Positions 33,803-46,040 of a stretch of DNA of 64,000 nucleotides are shown here, piece by piece. The translations under genes were made by a program, and so were the position numbers. Under the pieces are notes generated by a model. That model did no database searches. It worked only from the letters and a program-made list of their open reading frames with translations, and was not told the origin of the DNA. Positions within the stretch are counted from its first letter, which is position 1. Each line of letters starts with the position of its first letter. Source of the DNA: Pyrenochaeta sp. MPI-SDFR-AT-0127 (taxonomy: Eukaryota > Ascomycota > Dothideomycetes > Pleosporales > Cucurbitariaceae); assembly GCA_020747015.1 (NCBI GenBank), contig JAGTJM010000020.1, positions 434,001 through 498,000 of the forward strand. The letters run 5' to 3'.

Positions 33803-36800
33803 TCAGATAGCCAATCCATTTCCGAGACTCGTCCATCGATATAGAGAGAGTACTTCTCGACGTTTGGCAGGGGTCATTTCTCGAGCGTGGCCGTGGCCTT
33901 TGATCTGCGCCAAGGTCGAAATCATCACTTTGCGGAAATTTCTCTGCAATCCGATCAGTACTGCCAGGGGCACAAAGGGTGACCAACGTACCTGGTACTC
34001 AGTGTTCAGGGTCACAACAGCAGCCTCATGTGCTCGAACAATCGTCTCGCAAGCTCGAATCACGCCATCATTTGTTTCCGTGCTCAGTTTGTCGGCTAGG
34101 AGAAGTAATATGAGGCTGCCTTGCAGGAGATACTGAATTCAAGTCAGCTAAGCACACCTTCGTAGTAATGTTTGACAGTCTCCAAGTATGTTCCTCCTCT
34201 TAGAGAGAGAGAAGGGCACTGGGGTCATTCATGCTACATTAGAAGTGGAGAATCTTCACTGACCATTCCAAATAGATACGGCATGAAGGAGAGATCTGGG
34301 TCAACGTCCAATATCTCTTCAACCGCATGTGCAGCGGATATCGCGTTCGATGTCGCTGCAAGAAAAGATTGGGAGCATATCCACATATTGTCGTCCTCTA
34401 AAAGCGCTACCGGATCCCATTTTCCATGCAAGAGGATATGCAGCACATGCATAATGTGGGTTGCGTATGCAGCAACCTTCCTTGTCTGATGAATCCACTC
34501 GCTTCGAATAGGGTCCGGTGTCGTCCCATTCGGTTGGTTGTCCTCAGTTGGGCCACATCCATGCTGCGCCTTGAATTCTTCAATACTATATGCATATCGC
34601 TCTAATTGTCGCGTTATTTCCGTTTCGTGAAGCTCCCAGGAGGTCCGTTGACCAAACCTTGGATGGTTCTTCTGGGCGTTCAGATCCACAATGTCACCGA
34701 GTATTGTCATCAAAGGCAGGAAGAAGCCAAAGACGTCGTGCCTGAATCAGTTAGCAGAGCTTAGCAAAGTTCATAATGCGAAATCTCCATTAGTACCATC
34801 TTGATAACTCCTGAAGCGGTGTTGAGAAGATTCGCAAAACTAAGTCCGTTTTGAAAACCACCTCGACGCACTTCAGGTAAAATCAAGGTGGCACCTAAGC
34901 TTCGATTTGCTTATACGTACGAGGTGCATTGGAAATTGAGACCCTTTCTTCGTGGGCCCCCTGGATGTCCGGTATAGAACTCGCCAGCCTGCCATAGAGT
35001 GTCTGGGACAGGCTGGAACAGGTCTTCGCACTCATTGTCCAGCATCGCCAACGGTCGATTGTAGCAGAGCCCGAGGTGTCGATCGATCATGTAAAGTAGC
35101 CACCAGAGCCTTCTTCTTTCCTCTTTCAGTTCTTCTACAACCGCTGCTGCGGGCGTCCCTACTGCCACGCGTACGCCTGAACGGGAGCAGTCCGATATGC
35201 CTATGTCGATGTCTCCGGCTTCGACCGCCGTTGCAGGAGCGTCGCGCTCTTTAGAGGAATCTTGAGATAACTCTCTACCCAACTTGAGCTCTCTCGCCAA
35301 TGACCAAGCCGCGTTCCACCATCTCAATGAGGCCGCCTTGTACTCGCTCGCTGATGTGACCACGCCCAAATTGAGGTATGTTGCAACGTCGTCAAGAGTA
35401 CTAGTTGGAGGCATCGCGCCATCTGGCCTTCCGTCATATCGTCCTATCGCCCGTTCGACACGAAAAGCTTCATGTGCGGCCGAGGTCATTCCCACACCAG
35501 GCGCAAAACCGTGAGAAGCGGGCGAGTGAACAAGGGGCTTCAACAAATCCACCGTTAGTTTCCAAAGCTTTTGACATATGATCGCTCTCGCAGATGGTGA
35601 TGATGTCAGATAGCTTGCTTCGCTTGTTTGTGCAGCCACCCAAAGTATGCTCGATAGCAAAGCGGGGCTGCATTTCCTCGGTTTGTGTTGGCGAAGGAAA
35701 GACCGTTTTCTGAAGACGGATCCTAAAATGTAGGGGGAGAGAGGTTCCATGAAAACAGATGATGAGCTTTGGAAGTAAAACTCGAGGAGATCGCATGCTG
35801 TCGAAATGGTCATGATTGTACCAAGGTGTGGTATCAGGGGCTTCAATACCGGATACCTGCACGATGCAATCCCAATGCCATGTTGCGATGAACTGACGCT
35901 CACGCCGGACTGTGGTGAGCCCGTGTCAACGGAGCCATAGCTGTGAGGCGATGCCTGTCTCGCGGCCTGATAATGCAACGGATATCCCATGTTCGCGTAG
36001 TCAGGCGGCAAGGTTACCTGTGTGCCATTGGATCCTGGAATAAGATGTATTCCGTTCATGGAGTACATCATATCCTCGTTGCGTGGCATCTCAGCATGCA
36101 TTGGTGAGTACGCAGTACCTGAACCCAGAAGAAGGGGGTCTATCATCATGTGATTGACAGGCGGGTTGAAAGTCGCGCCTGGTATTGAAGATTAGTGGAA
36201 TGGTCTTCCAAGGACGAGGATTGGCTGACCTGGTTGTAACGCTTGCCACTCTCCTGAAGCGGGATTGTGCAGGTTGGATTTGCTAGCCGGAAAATGCTGG
36301 ACCACTGGTGTTGGCTCGGATTGCGACCAGACATCCTCGTCCATCTCGGATATCACGCCAGGCCGCTCGAAATACCCACTGGTATTAACCAAGCCATTCG
36401 GAGTTTGTGGGCTCCGCCCTGCCGCGGCTTCCTCTCTTTGCTTTTGGATGTGTCTCGGCACCTGAGGGTTGTTAGCATCATGAACAACTCTCAAGGAGCC
36501 GCAGTGTCGTCAGAAATCGCTATTCGTTACTGAAAAACCGCCTAATGACAGGGTCAAAGAGCCAAGCCTGGAACTGCTGTGGATGGCTACGAGTTTGCGA
36601 ACTTGCCACCAAGGGCTAATCGCGAAATATGGTTACACCTAGGAGCGCATCGTGACTCACCTTTCCACGTCTTTTCTTTTCCCGATTATACTGGCAGACG
36701 TACTCCAGTTCTAAAGAGTGTTAATGAATTTCTAGGAAAGACACGTGAATTCACGCGAACCTATACAACGCGAACACGGTGCCTGACCGTTACATCTCGT

Positions 36801-36902
36801 TCGCATTCGGTGGCAATGATCGCACGCCCGGCTCACTCTCCTCTTAACTGGCGCGGAACTTCTACGTTCAAGCTTTGGCATTTCCACGGCGGTGGGTTCC
36901 AT
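33803..36902 (-). CDS. XlnR/Xyr1, Zn2Cys6 activator of xylanolytic genes
   Basis: Seven minus-strand exons (36902-36755, 36710-36661, 36461-36230, 36178-34921, 34741-34264, 34132-33992, 33943-33803) join in phase to 815 residues. The zinc cluster has six Cys between about 27 and 55 (ACDHCHRMRTRCNG, PCSRCIGS, then C after intron 1), followed by the basic REKKRRGK. The fungal regulator domain shows the XlnR landmarks LRYPVL-like CRYPVLKPLIPHLG, SSILWVAAQTSEASYLTS, SASEYKAASLRWW, AAWSLARELKLGREL, RRRLWWLLYMIDRHL and CYNRPL. Later exons add GFFLPLMTILGDIVDLN, THIMHVLHILLHGKWDP, DPDLSFMPYLFGM and RACETIVRAHEAAVVTLNTEYQ, ending SLYRWTSLGNGLAI. XlnR binds GGCTAA-type sites and switches on xylanase, cellulase and pentose-catabolic genes. 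An in-frame stop just upstream fixes the start. The linker after the finger is shorter than in Aspergillus. Confidence 0.96.
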
Positions 36903-39900
36903 CGCGTCGATAACAAAGTCAGACAACAGGTTGCTACAGAGCGGCTGCTATGTCAGAACGACAGTCAGCAATTGACCCCACATCGGTTGGACGATTTAGA
37001 CCTACTCAGCGTGACGTTGTCAGCGCGGGTGTCGCCAGTACACCTAGCTATCCTTTGGTGAGACAAGGGAAGAAATACTTGTGTCACGTATGGTGCGGAA
37101 GTTCTTCTGAAGACGAAAGGGACGGTCAATGGAGAAGCTGGGGACAATCCACGGGTCATGCGATACTTTGGGGAGCATGTGTGGGCCTCCGAGCAGAGCT
37201 TTAGTGCGAGCCGAGGGCACACCCCGACTTTGAGGACCCTGGCCAGCGAGGAGGCAGGGTTAGTGTCACGATCGTGGCTTGAAGATTCCATGCACCCACG
37301 CGGGCTTCGAGAAGCGAGATCAACTCGAGTGTAGCGTTGGAAGACGCAATCTTTTGATTCAGTGCACATGGATGTATGGCAACGGTGAGCGATTGGCTCG
37401 CCGATCCTGGAGGGCAAATGCTTCGGCAACCAGGTTTTGGGAGCACATCGTGGCAAAGGGACTCGAGCAGGGAAACCGGGCAGATTAGCCGGCGGTAACA
37501 GCCTGAAGTCCCCAGCGATGTTTTTGGACAGCCCCGCCCGAATGTCAAAACCCTAAGGAACAAGCGGTGCAGCCTTAGCGCCATTCACACCGTACGTCAG
37601 CATCCTGCAAGTCCTTGGCTACGCCATCTACCATTGTGTGCCTGGGATTCTCCAGGCCGTGGCTTGCAGCGCCTGACCGTCTCCAACGCTCTTGGAGGGT
37701 TTGTTGCGCAACAGCTACGGCAGGAGAATCTATACTTTGCGCCTGCTATCGCCCTCCTTCATTCCACCAATTTTCTGATGAACCCGGAGCGACGTGCGAT
37801 GCGGCAATGCAACCTGCTCTTACTGAAACTCGCCCATTCCCTTTCTAGGGAAGATGGGTTTACCATGACGATCAAGTGCCAAACGTCCAGCCGTAAGAAT
37901 ATGCACGCCGCCATGCGACCATGAAACAGATGCCACCTAACGGTCCTCTGAGAGGGCGTAGAGTTACTCCCATAGCGGCAGAGAATGACGTTCGGCCCAA
38001 TTGTGTGCTGAGAGCGTAACTGTATACTAAGACTTACATGTGCACTACCGGTAGTACCAATGACTGGCCCAAGATACGTGCCCCAATTCCCATGCACCAG
38101 TCCCTCGTGGGATGGCTAGCCAGTCGAGGTGGGCGACCACCACCGTCGTCATGCAGAGTGACTGAGCTCCCTGGATTGCTAAGCGAGCCTGCATTTCTTG
38201 CTGCAGGCTTGGGTTCAAGATGTACTCGCCCCAACGTCGCCGGGCGGTCAAAACAGCCCTCAAGGAGTCAGCGTACCACGACAGAGGAACTCTCAGGTCA
38301 CGTATCTGCTTGCACAACGAGGCGCAAAGTGATCCTGCATTATAATTACTGGTATGGCCATTTTCAGTCTTCAATATGATGTGCTATTACCAGGCCCACC
38401 TATATAGGTCTGTGGGAATGCGACAACGCATGACCCTGGTACCTACTTTCAGCTGCTGTCCACGTTTCTGCATCTTCTAGAAGATCGAAGCTTCATTTCG
38501 TCAAATGACCTCGTCCCAATATCAAGCCGCCCAGAAGCACCACGCGCCAACCGTCGAACAGTTCGCTACAAGCTGAAACACCTTACCGAAGCTAGAAGAG
38601 AAAGCTTCCATTCCTCCATGCGTTGATCTTCACGCCACCTGCTGCACTTTCTTACATGTGAAGAGCCAGTCTTGCGCAGACATGCAATCAAGTAGCACGT
38701 TGACAACGCCGCCGGGCCGTCGATTAGTTCGCAGAATCCTGCTGTGCGCCATGAAACCTAATTGGTCCGCCCTACCGGTAGGACGTCGAGATTGATGGCA
38801 GAAGCCTGCATGGCCAGCACGAGGAAGTGCCAGACGTCTGCAAGCCACCAGCACGACGGCAGGCACAGATCCCATACATATTGGCAAAAATCTCCACATT
38901 TTTGTTCTAAATACTGGCGAATCAATTCGTCCCGGGTCCTGGCTCCTGCATTGTGTCAGTGCTGCTCCGCGTCCTACGGCATCGAACGGCAGTCTGTGTA
39001 ACCACGGCTTTATGCCTGATTCCGGACAAGCAGGCACGAACTAATATCGAGTTGCGGTTAGAGCATGACATGGGCCCACGATTGATTCCTGTGCTTCTGC
39101 TGGTGCTAGTCCGCACCTCGCGCTGATCCAATGATACGCTTCCCCACAAACGCTAATATGTGGCTCTCTCTGAGACCTACCAAACTCCGAATTTCCCAAC
39201 CAAGTGGTGGAGCAACTGTTCCCTCAATGCTCCTTGGGACTGTCTGACCGCTCCTGACTCGGATCCCCGCACGAGCATTCTCGGTTTCGCATCATAGTGT
39301 GCAGCCTATAGGAAAGTTCTCTACTTCACCCTGAGCACAACTAATCTTATGGAGTAAATCATAGCTACTGCCATATTAAGGGTTCGGCGGGGGGGCCACT
39401 CACAAGCAACCACGACCGATATTAGGGCGACGTCTTCGTCCGGGTTTCGTGTCATCCGGATAATGCAATCTAGGTTCCAAAGCTGTTTCCTGTCGGCTGT
39501 TCACCAAGTTACTCCATTTTCAACTACCCCAGATTCACAATCCGTGATACCGGGGAAGGGATATGCAGCCGGTTATGGAAGGCGCATTCGGTTCAGCGGA
39601 GGGCGCACCCACGCAACACACCCCCGTTCACCGTTGCCCTGTCCAGCTTATTGTTCTTGATCGCTCTATTAATGTTGCTGCTATTTCGCCGTTGGGATCA
39701 AGCATGTCTTCTAGCGCGCGGCCGCCTGCCGCTTCCGCTGGAAAATGGTACATTGGCCATGCTCAACCATTCGCAGCCTCACGCCTGAGGGGGAAGTAGG
39801 ACGGGGACCCCCTTGGAAGGACCCTAGAACTTTCGAGAGCTAGGCGCAGATACATGGCGACATCGAGCCTCGGTCACCGTCGCAAGTGATCAAAGTCATG

Positions 39901-41012
39901 CAGCGCGTCTCTTATTGCGACTTCATGTGGGGATATGCAGGGGAGGGCTATAATGGCACCTATTAAGACATATGCTATAAGGTTGGGGGTTGGACAGCAG
40001 ACGTTTGAGGAAAAGGGAGCACCCGTGGAGGCTTGAGAGGATGGTCCTGCTGACGAGTACTAGGTACGGCTAACGACCAGCTGCAGAAGCACGAGACCAC
40101 CGGACCACCACGTTTTGCAGCCACTGGGCGAGCGGCCGCCCAGTAAGCAGCCCGATCAACAGTCGTCCACCACAAACCTCGAACGTGAAACTAAATTCAA
40201 ACTTAACTTGTTGGTAACGCCTAACAACAACGCCGCCCGCGAATCATTGCTGTAGTTGGTGAAATGTGTCAAGGTAACCACGTTGTTACCACGAGCGCAC
40301 ATCATTGTCGATCGCGGTTGACTCCATCGTGGCTTGATCCCCAATTCCCACGCCGGCTGGCTGTGCGCACGGTTTCAGAGAAACGAGAGGCAACTCATCC
40401 ATACCGGAGAACATGCCGATATACCTACTTCGCCATACAATCATCTGCTATCTCTAGCTTCCATGACCAAAGCGCCTTGGTACTGTGCCACCCCTCAACA
40501 GTGGCTTTCAGTATGATCGACGATTTCACAAACTCCTGCCGTGTAGTCTTCGCTACGTAAGACAGCAATGAGTCTATCTGCCCCGAACAAGCTAGTCCCT
40601 TCCAGTTCGGGTTTTGCAGTACAGGACTGCCACTGTCCCCTTGGTAAGTCTAAGAGAAGCTCGACGCATTATCAAAACGTAGCCTCCATCATCCTCGCTG
40701 AGAGCATGTCATGTGCCAAGGAGCCATCTCATCCAATGGGCGGTGCCTGATTGTCAAACGGTCCTGGTTTGCTATAACCTGAATGTCGGGTTGGTTAGCG
40801 ATGACGATCAAGTCAGCCCAAAAGCTCGCATTCTCGATGGATTTGGCAATTGCATTCTCATTGGCGTTGGACCTCGCATTCTCATTCAGCATTGAACAAC
40901 TACGCATCTCAGCTCTTCACAGTATCCTTCGTGTTCCATACCGCCTAAAGTGCTTGCACACTGTTCATCTTCTCCACCTCGCTCAACATGGCTCGATTCA
41001 AGATTGAAGCAC
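36903..41012. promoter_or_regulatory. Long gene-free region upstream of xlnR
   Basis: 4.1 kb without a supported gene. Many short ORFs on both strands reflect balanced base composition and show no family features. TCCACCAAT occurs on the plus strand at 37763-37771, about 865 bases upstream of the xlnR start, and TTAGCC (complement of GGCTAA) at 37485-37490. It may be an extended xlnR control region or decayed sequence; I cannot tell which. Confidence 0.4.
37763..37771 (+). promoter_or_regulatory. TCCACCAAT upstream of xlnR
   Basis: Exact TCCNCCAAT match, opposite in orientation to xlnR and about 865 bases before its ATG. Confidence 0.35.
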
Positions 41013-43223
41013 TTACTTCCCGGTTTTCTGAGCGTCTTGTTGCATCCCTTCTTGCACCCATTTGCGACTTGCAGCAGCTTGTTTATCCGCCGCCTCCTTG
41101 TCTTTGAGAACCTCCTTGATCGTATGTCGGTCAGGGACATGGCGGCCCTTCTCAACGCCACGGCGCGCAGTCATCCGCTCTTCCCACGCTTTGAGGGTGG
41201 GGAAGTCGTCGATATCGACTCCCGCCCAGCCTGCAGCCGCGATCCAGCCATAATGGCTGATATCTTTAGAGTGTCAGTCTAACTACAAGCATTCCCGCAC
41301 GGGACGTAAAGTTTATGCACTGTGGCGCAACAAAGAACTTCTAGTCGCCCTCAGACAGAAGGTTAGGCTTAACACAACAGGATTTTCTTCCTCCAATAAC
41401 ATGCTCAAGGAGAGTGGGCTCAGAAACCTAGAGTTCCTGACTAGTGGACAAAACGAGAAAGCATATGCGAGAGGTGAAACATCTTATACGGCTAAGAGAA
41501 TAGCAACTGACCAGCGATTGTGCATTTGTCGCCTACTAAGTATGGTCTATCGTCAGAAGCAAGATGCTTGTCGAGAACTGAGTAGAGACGGCGTGTTTCA
41601 TTCTGATACCGGTTTACTCCATATTCGATGTGCTCGGGGGCATACTAGAGTTGTTGCTCGAAGTCAGTGTATACATCATGTGCAGTGTACATAGGTGGGT
41701 TCGTACGCGCGTGAAATGATCTGTAGGTATACGTCAGCTGAACAAAACTCGCTGCAAGGACGGAAGCAAGCGCGGAAGTGAGTATCGGTAGGTTCCGTGT
41801 CTGACAGTCGACAAGTGGGTATTTTGTTAGTCGGCTGTCACCCGACCGTTCCGTCGGGGGCTACCATCCCGTCGCAAGTCTTGCCTATCGTGCCTCTGGA
41901 ACTATTGTGGTACGTCGTTCTTGGCCAGCCCATTGTCAACATGTTCAGCTTCAATGAACGGAGAGTGCTGTATCCGGGAAACCACAGCGAGCGCGGGCAC
42001 ATGCACAGAGCGGCCACATTCTCGATCACCTCTCTAGCTTCATCTCATCTGCGGGCGGGGTGGCTTCCGGAGAGCCCGTTGGGTTCGATTGATAGGCTTT
42101 CTGCAAGACACCTCATTCTCGCCTCATCTCCACCTTGCGAACATACCCACTCCTCAGCCAACTATGTCGCGCGACTGTGCTTCCGCACAGCACAATCCGG
42201 TATTGAAATGGAAGTCACTTACTAGCTTGTCCTTGCATAGGACCGACGCCTGCATTCTGAAAGAACAGCCAATTGTTCGTCTCATACCACTCCTTTGTCC
42301 CTTTGGCGTAGCTGATCTTGTGGTCAGAATCATAGCGCTCCACAAGATATTGCATGATGCTTCCGGATTCGAAGAGGTTAATAGCCTGGCCGTCGTTCAA
42401 GGTGTCGGTAAGCGCTGGGATACGGCCATTAGGGTTGATTGCAAGAAACTGGGCCCTAGTGAGACATGGCAGATATGTAGTAGTGAGTGTCGTACCCAGT
42501 CTTCCTTCTGCGTGTTCTTGGAGATCTCTATCTTGTGGGTTTTGTATGGGAGCCTACTTGACATCAGCATTTGTCCAGAAGATGCATAACAGTATCTCGT
42601 CAACCATTCGATTCGGTTACATGATTTGCCTATGTCAACATGCATCGCCCCATGACTGACCAAGCATGCCAATGCTCTCGAATAAAATCTTGGTCATGAT
42701 TTCCACTTCTAGCCCCTATGCTATTTTCTAGAGTCCAAGTCGATGCTAGATCTTGGGCGCCGATTAACGAAGCCATCGTGCAAGAGATCCAACTAAAGTC
42801 TTAGCTATCGGGCCGGTGCATGCGACCTCAAAGATCTCGCCAAACGGTTTGCTCCAGTCAGCTCCTATGTCCGCTTATCCGCAGGTTGTGATTGCTCCAA
42901 GATCATTTCCTAGCTGCTAATGAGTAGCCGAGAAAATGCGTTGAGTCTCAGCAGATTCGGCGAACCTAGAGTCATGCTGCCAAGGATGAATCGTCGTGCA
43001 CAACACCCTCTCTTTCTTCTATTGTGCTCGGCCTGCGTCATGTAACAAGTGTAGATATAACGTGAAAGAACCAAGAAATGCCAATATTTAGTCTACCGAC
43101 AGACGATTGTCATACATCCACCAAAAAAAAGTCTACGTACTCTAGCTCTTCCAAGGTGATGGAGACCTTGATACCATTAGGTGTCTGCGTCGTGTAGAGA
43201 GTGATATCGGAATTTTGAGACAT
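41013..43223 (-). CDS. Ure2-like glutathione S-transferase
   Basis: Six minus-strand exons (43223-43141, 42553-42496, 42448-42223, 41720-41707, 41644-41512, 41263-41013) give 254 residues with every phase consistent. The N-terminal thioredoxin-fold half has ITLYTTQTPNGIKVSITLEE, LPYKTHKIEISKNTQKEDW, NPNGRIPALTDTL and the glutathione-binding ESGSIMQYLVERYD. The helical C-terminal half has NNWLFFQNAGVGPMQGQANH, RYAPEHI, RYQNETRRLYSVLDKHL, LVGDKCTIADISHYGWI and DIDDFPTLKAWEERM. It should conjugate or reduce electrophiles and peroxides with glutathione. Oddities: introns 1, 3 and 5 are 587, 502 and 248 nt, far longer than others here, and exon 4 is only 14 nt (coding NHFTR). The stop codon TAA overlaps a donor-like GTAAGT. 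It is divergent from the branch-point binding protein gene. Confidence 0.92.
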
Positions 43224-43978
43224 GATTGCAGCAAGATTAGAATGCTTCAAATAGAACAAGAGACTGGTGGCTTGTAGAATGTTAATCACAAGTCGACGAT
43301 GAGTTTTTGTACTGCTAAGTCTTATAGCTCGTGGATCTGCAAGTGGGGTTCAAAGAGGGGCAGCTATGACCAATTTGAAGTATGATTAGAAATTCGGTCT
43401 TGTTCTCTCTTCGTATTTCGCACTCCATCGCTTTGTGTAGCATACGGCTTCTGTTAAACGAGACCTTGACCATACCAACAATGTCTAAGCTCGGAGGGAG
43501 GAGATTGCGCGCTCCGCATGTTGTAGCCTATTGCACAAGAACGCTTATGGCCTCATCATCAACTTGTAGGGGACACATTCGATGGATAGTAATAAGACAG
43601 ATTGGCGATATCTAAATCGAAACAGGGTGGTTGACATGTGATTGTATCCAGCCTCACATGTGCGTCTTTTTGGGTAGGATGGACTTAGGGAAACCGCTTC
43701 GGCCGCCAGCGGCCTAACTGTAAGGGAGCGGCATCAAGTTGAGATTGACCTCGAATTTGGAGTCTAACATTGAGTCGTCGCGTTGTAATGGGTTCTTGTC
43801 CAAGTAAGCCTTGGAAACCATGTGCTTCTGGGGAAGACTAGTCACGTGCCCGATCCGCATTTCGCAACCCAAGTCGGCTAAGCGCTCTCCTAAAGCTTTC
43901 CTTTGGCGCTGCGACAAACTTGTCTTCGCCGCCTGCGCAACAACTCCTCTGCTCAACCACTCGCTTTTTGTAGCAAAT
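43224..43978. promoter_or_regulatory. Divergent promoter between GST and BBP genes
   Basis: A 755-base head-to-head intergenic region. No extra gene is seen; an E-box-like CACGTG lies near 43843. Confidence 0.45.
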
Positions 43979-46040
43979 ATGTCGTGGCGCAACCAGGGCA
44001 TCACCGGCTCGAATAATATTCCGCTCGGAAATCGTCGTCGATTCGGTGGCGATAATGCAGACGATGGAGGTTACAATCCTTCAGCGCCCGCCGAGGGTTT
44101 GTCTGAGCTGAAGCGCGGTCGCAGCCCAACGCGAGGTACGTCGAGTTTTACTATCCATATCACTGAACAAACACTGACCACATTCTTCGCAGACTCCGAT
44201 GGTCCTAGACAACGCAAGAAGCGCAACCGATGGGGCGATGCCAGCGAGAACAAGGCTGCCGGCTTGATGGGTTTGCCCACAGCCATCTACGCCGCCATGA
44301 CTACAGAGCAGCTTGACGCCTATACTTTGCACTTGCGCATCGAGGAAATCACGCAAAAGTTGAAGATTAACGACGTTGTGCCAGCTGATGGCGATAGGTA
44401 CGTGTTCTCACTCAGCAAAACAGGAACAAATTCTCACAATTTGCAGGTCTCCCTCACCTCCACCACAGTACGACAACTTCGGTCGCCGTGTCAACACACG
44501 TGAATTCCGCTACCGTAAGCGCCTCGAAGATGAGCGTCACAAACTTGTGGAGAAAGCGATGAAGACGCTTCCTAACTATCATCCGCCTGCCGACTATAGG
44601 CGGCCTACTAAGACACAGGAGAAAGTCTATGTTCCGGTCAATGACTACCCGGAGATTAACTTCAGTACGGAACTAACCCCTCTAACTCCCCTCCCTTTGT
44701 TCTTCTACACCATAGCCTTCGTCTTGACCAGCCTGCTCAGACTGTCTCATGCTTATGCGCATCTGGCACACCTGCAGTACCGCTGTCACTAACCCCATCC
44801 GTCCTGTTAATCATAATAAAATTTTTGATCAAAGACTAACCACAGCTTTTTGCACTAACAGTTGGTCTGCTTATTGGCCCGCGTGGAAACACGCTCAAGA
44901 AGATGGAATCTGAGTCCGGCGCAAAGATTGCGATCCGCGGCAAAGGCTCTGTCAAGGAGGGTAAAGGCCGCTCTGACGCAGCTCACACCAGCAACCAGGA
45001 GGAGGATCTTCATTGTTTGATCATGGCAGACACCGAGGAGAAGGTCAACAAGGCGAAGAAGCTCATCCATAATGTCATTGAGACTGTAAGTTCTCTCTAC
45101 CCTTTACATCCTCAGATGCTGATATACACAGGCTGCTTCCATTCCTGAAGGTCAAAACGAGCTTAAGCGCAACCAGCTCCGTGAACTAGCCGCCCTCAAC
45201 GGTACTCTTCGTGACGACGAGAACCAGGCCTGCCAGAACTGCGGTGAAATCGGTCATCGCAAGTACGACTGCCCACAAAAGCAGAACTTCACGGCCAGTA
45301 TTATCTGCCGTGTCTGTGGTCAAGCTGGACACATGGCTCGTGATTGTCCCGATCGCAAGGTCGGCCAGCCCTGGCGCAACGACAACCGTTTCGGCGATCG
45401 CAATCCCAGCCAAGGCCGCATCGGCGGCGCTCCGGAAAACGAGCTCGACGCCTTCATGGCCGAGATGGGCGGTGCCGGTGGCCAGCCTCGTGGAGCGATC
45501 GAGTACGGAAATGGAGGCGGCGACAACGCTGCAGGGGGCGAGCGCAACCTCAAGCCTTGGGAGCGTGGTCCAACTGGAGGTGCTGCGCCCTGGGCACGCA
45601 ATGACGGTGATGATCGAGGCCGTGGTGACAGCAATGCTACTGGTGCGCCTGCGCCTTGGGCTCGCGGCGGCGGCGGCGGTCAGCCTTACAGCCAGGATAA
45701 CAGTTATGGTGGTGGCCACAATGCCGCAGCTCCTTGGGCTTCAGCGGCTCCTGCTGCTCCCGCCGGCGGTGCCGGTTACGGCTATGGTGGCTACGGTAGC
45801 TATGATCAGCACGCTGGCGCCCCTGGTGCTTATGGCGCTCCTGGCTACGGCGCACCTGCACCTCCTGCTGGTCCTCCTCCTGGCCTTGGTCCACTCTTTC
45901 AAAGCTACGGCTCTGCAGGCAGCCCTCCACCGCCTCCCCCACCGCCTTCTGGGTCTGTGCCTCCGCCGCCTCCTCCCAGTGACATTCCACCTCCACCTCC
46001 GCCGTCCGATGCTCCTCCTCCACCACCCCCTCCAGCTTAG
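43979..46040 (+). CDS. Branch-point binding protein (SF1/BBP)
   Basis: Exons 43979-44135, 44193-44397, 44447-44664, 44862-45085 and 45132-46040 give 570 residues. BBP recognises the intron branch site early in spliceosome assembly, with U2AF65. The N-terminal half has KKRNRWGD (U2AF-binding RW motif) and the helix-hairpin QLDAYTLHLRIEEITQKL. A KH-QUA2 domain follows with NFIGLLIGPRGNTLKKME and GAKIAIRGKGSVKEGKGR. Two zinc knuckles follow (CQNCGEIGHRKYDC and CRVCGQAGHMARDC). The C-terminus has repeated Trp motifs (LKPWERGP, APWARN, APWARG, APWAS), Gly/Tyr-rich sequence and long poly-Pro runs that usually bind WW or SH3 proteins. Intron 3 (197 nt) is the longest. The ATG is the first in a clean frame (MSWRNQGITG). 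Confidence 0.96.

Noticed and set aside
36605..37490. GGCTAA/TTAGCC sites in xlnR intron 2 and upstream as evidence of XlnR autoregulation
   Set aside because: A six-base motif is expected about every 2 kb on both strands; two sites are not informative.
45186..45719. 177-codon minus-strand ORF and the 282-codon plus-strand ORF at 45211-46059
   Set aside because: Both are alternative-frame readings of the repetitive Gly/Pro/Ala-rich BBP exon; the BBP frame carries the zinc knuckles.
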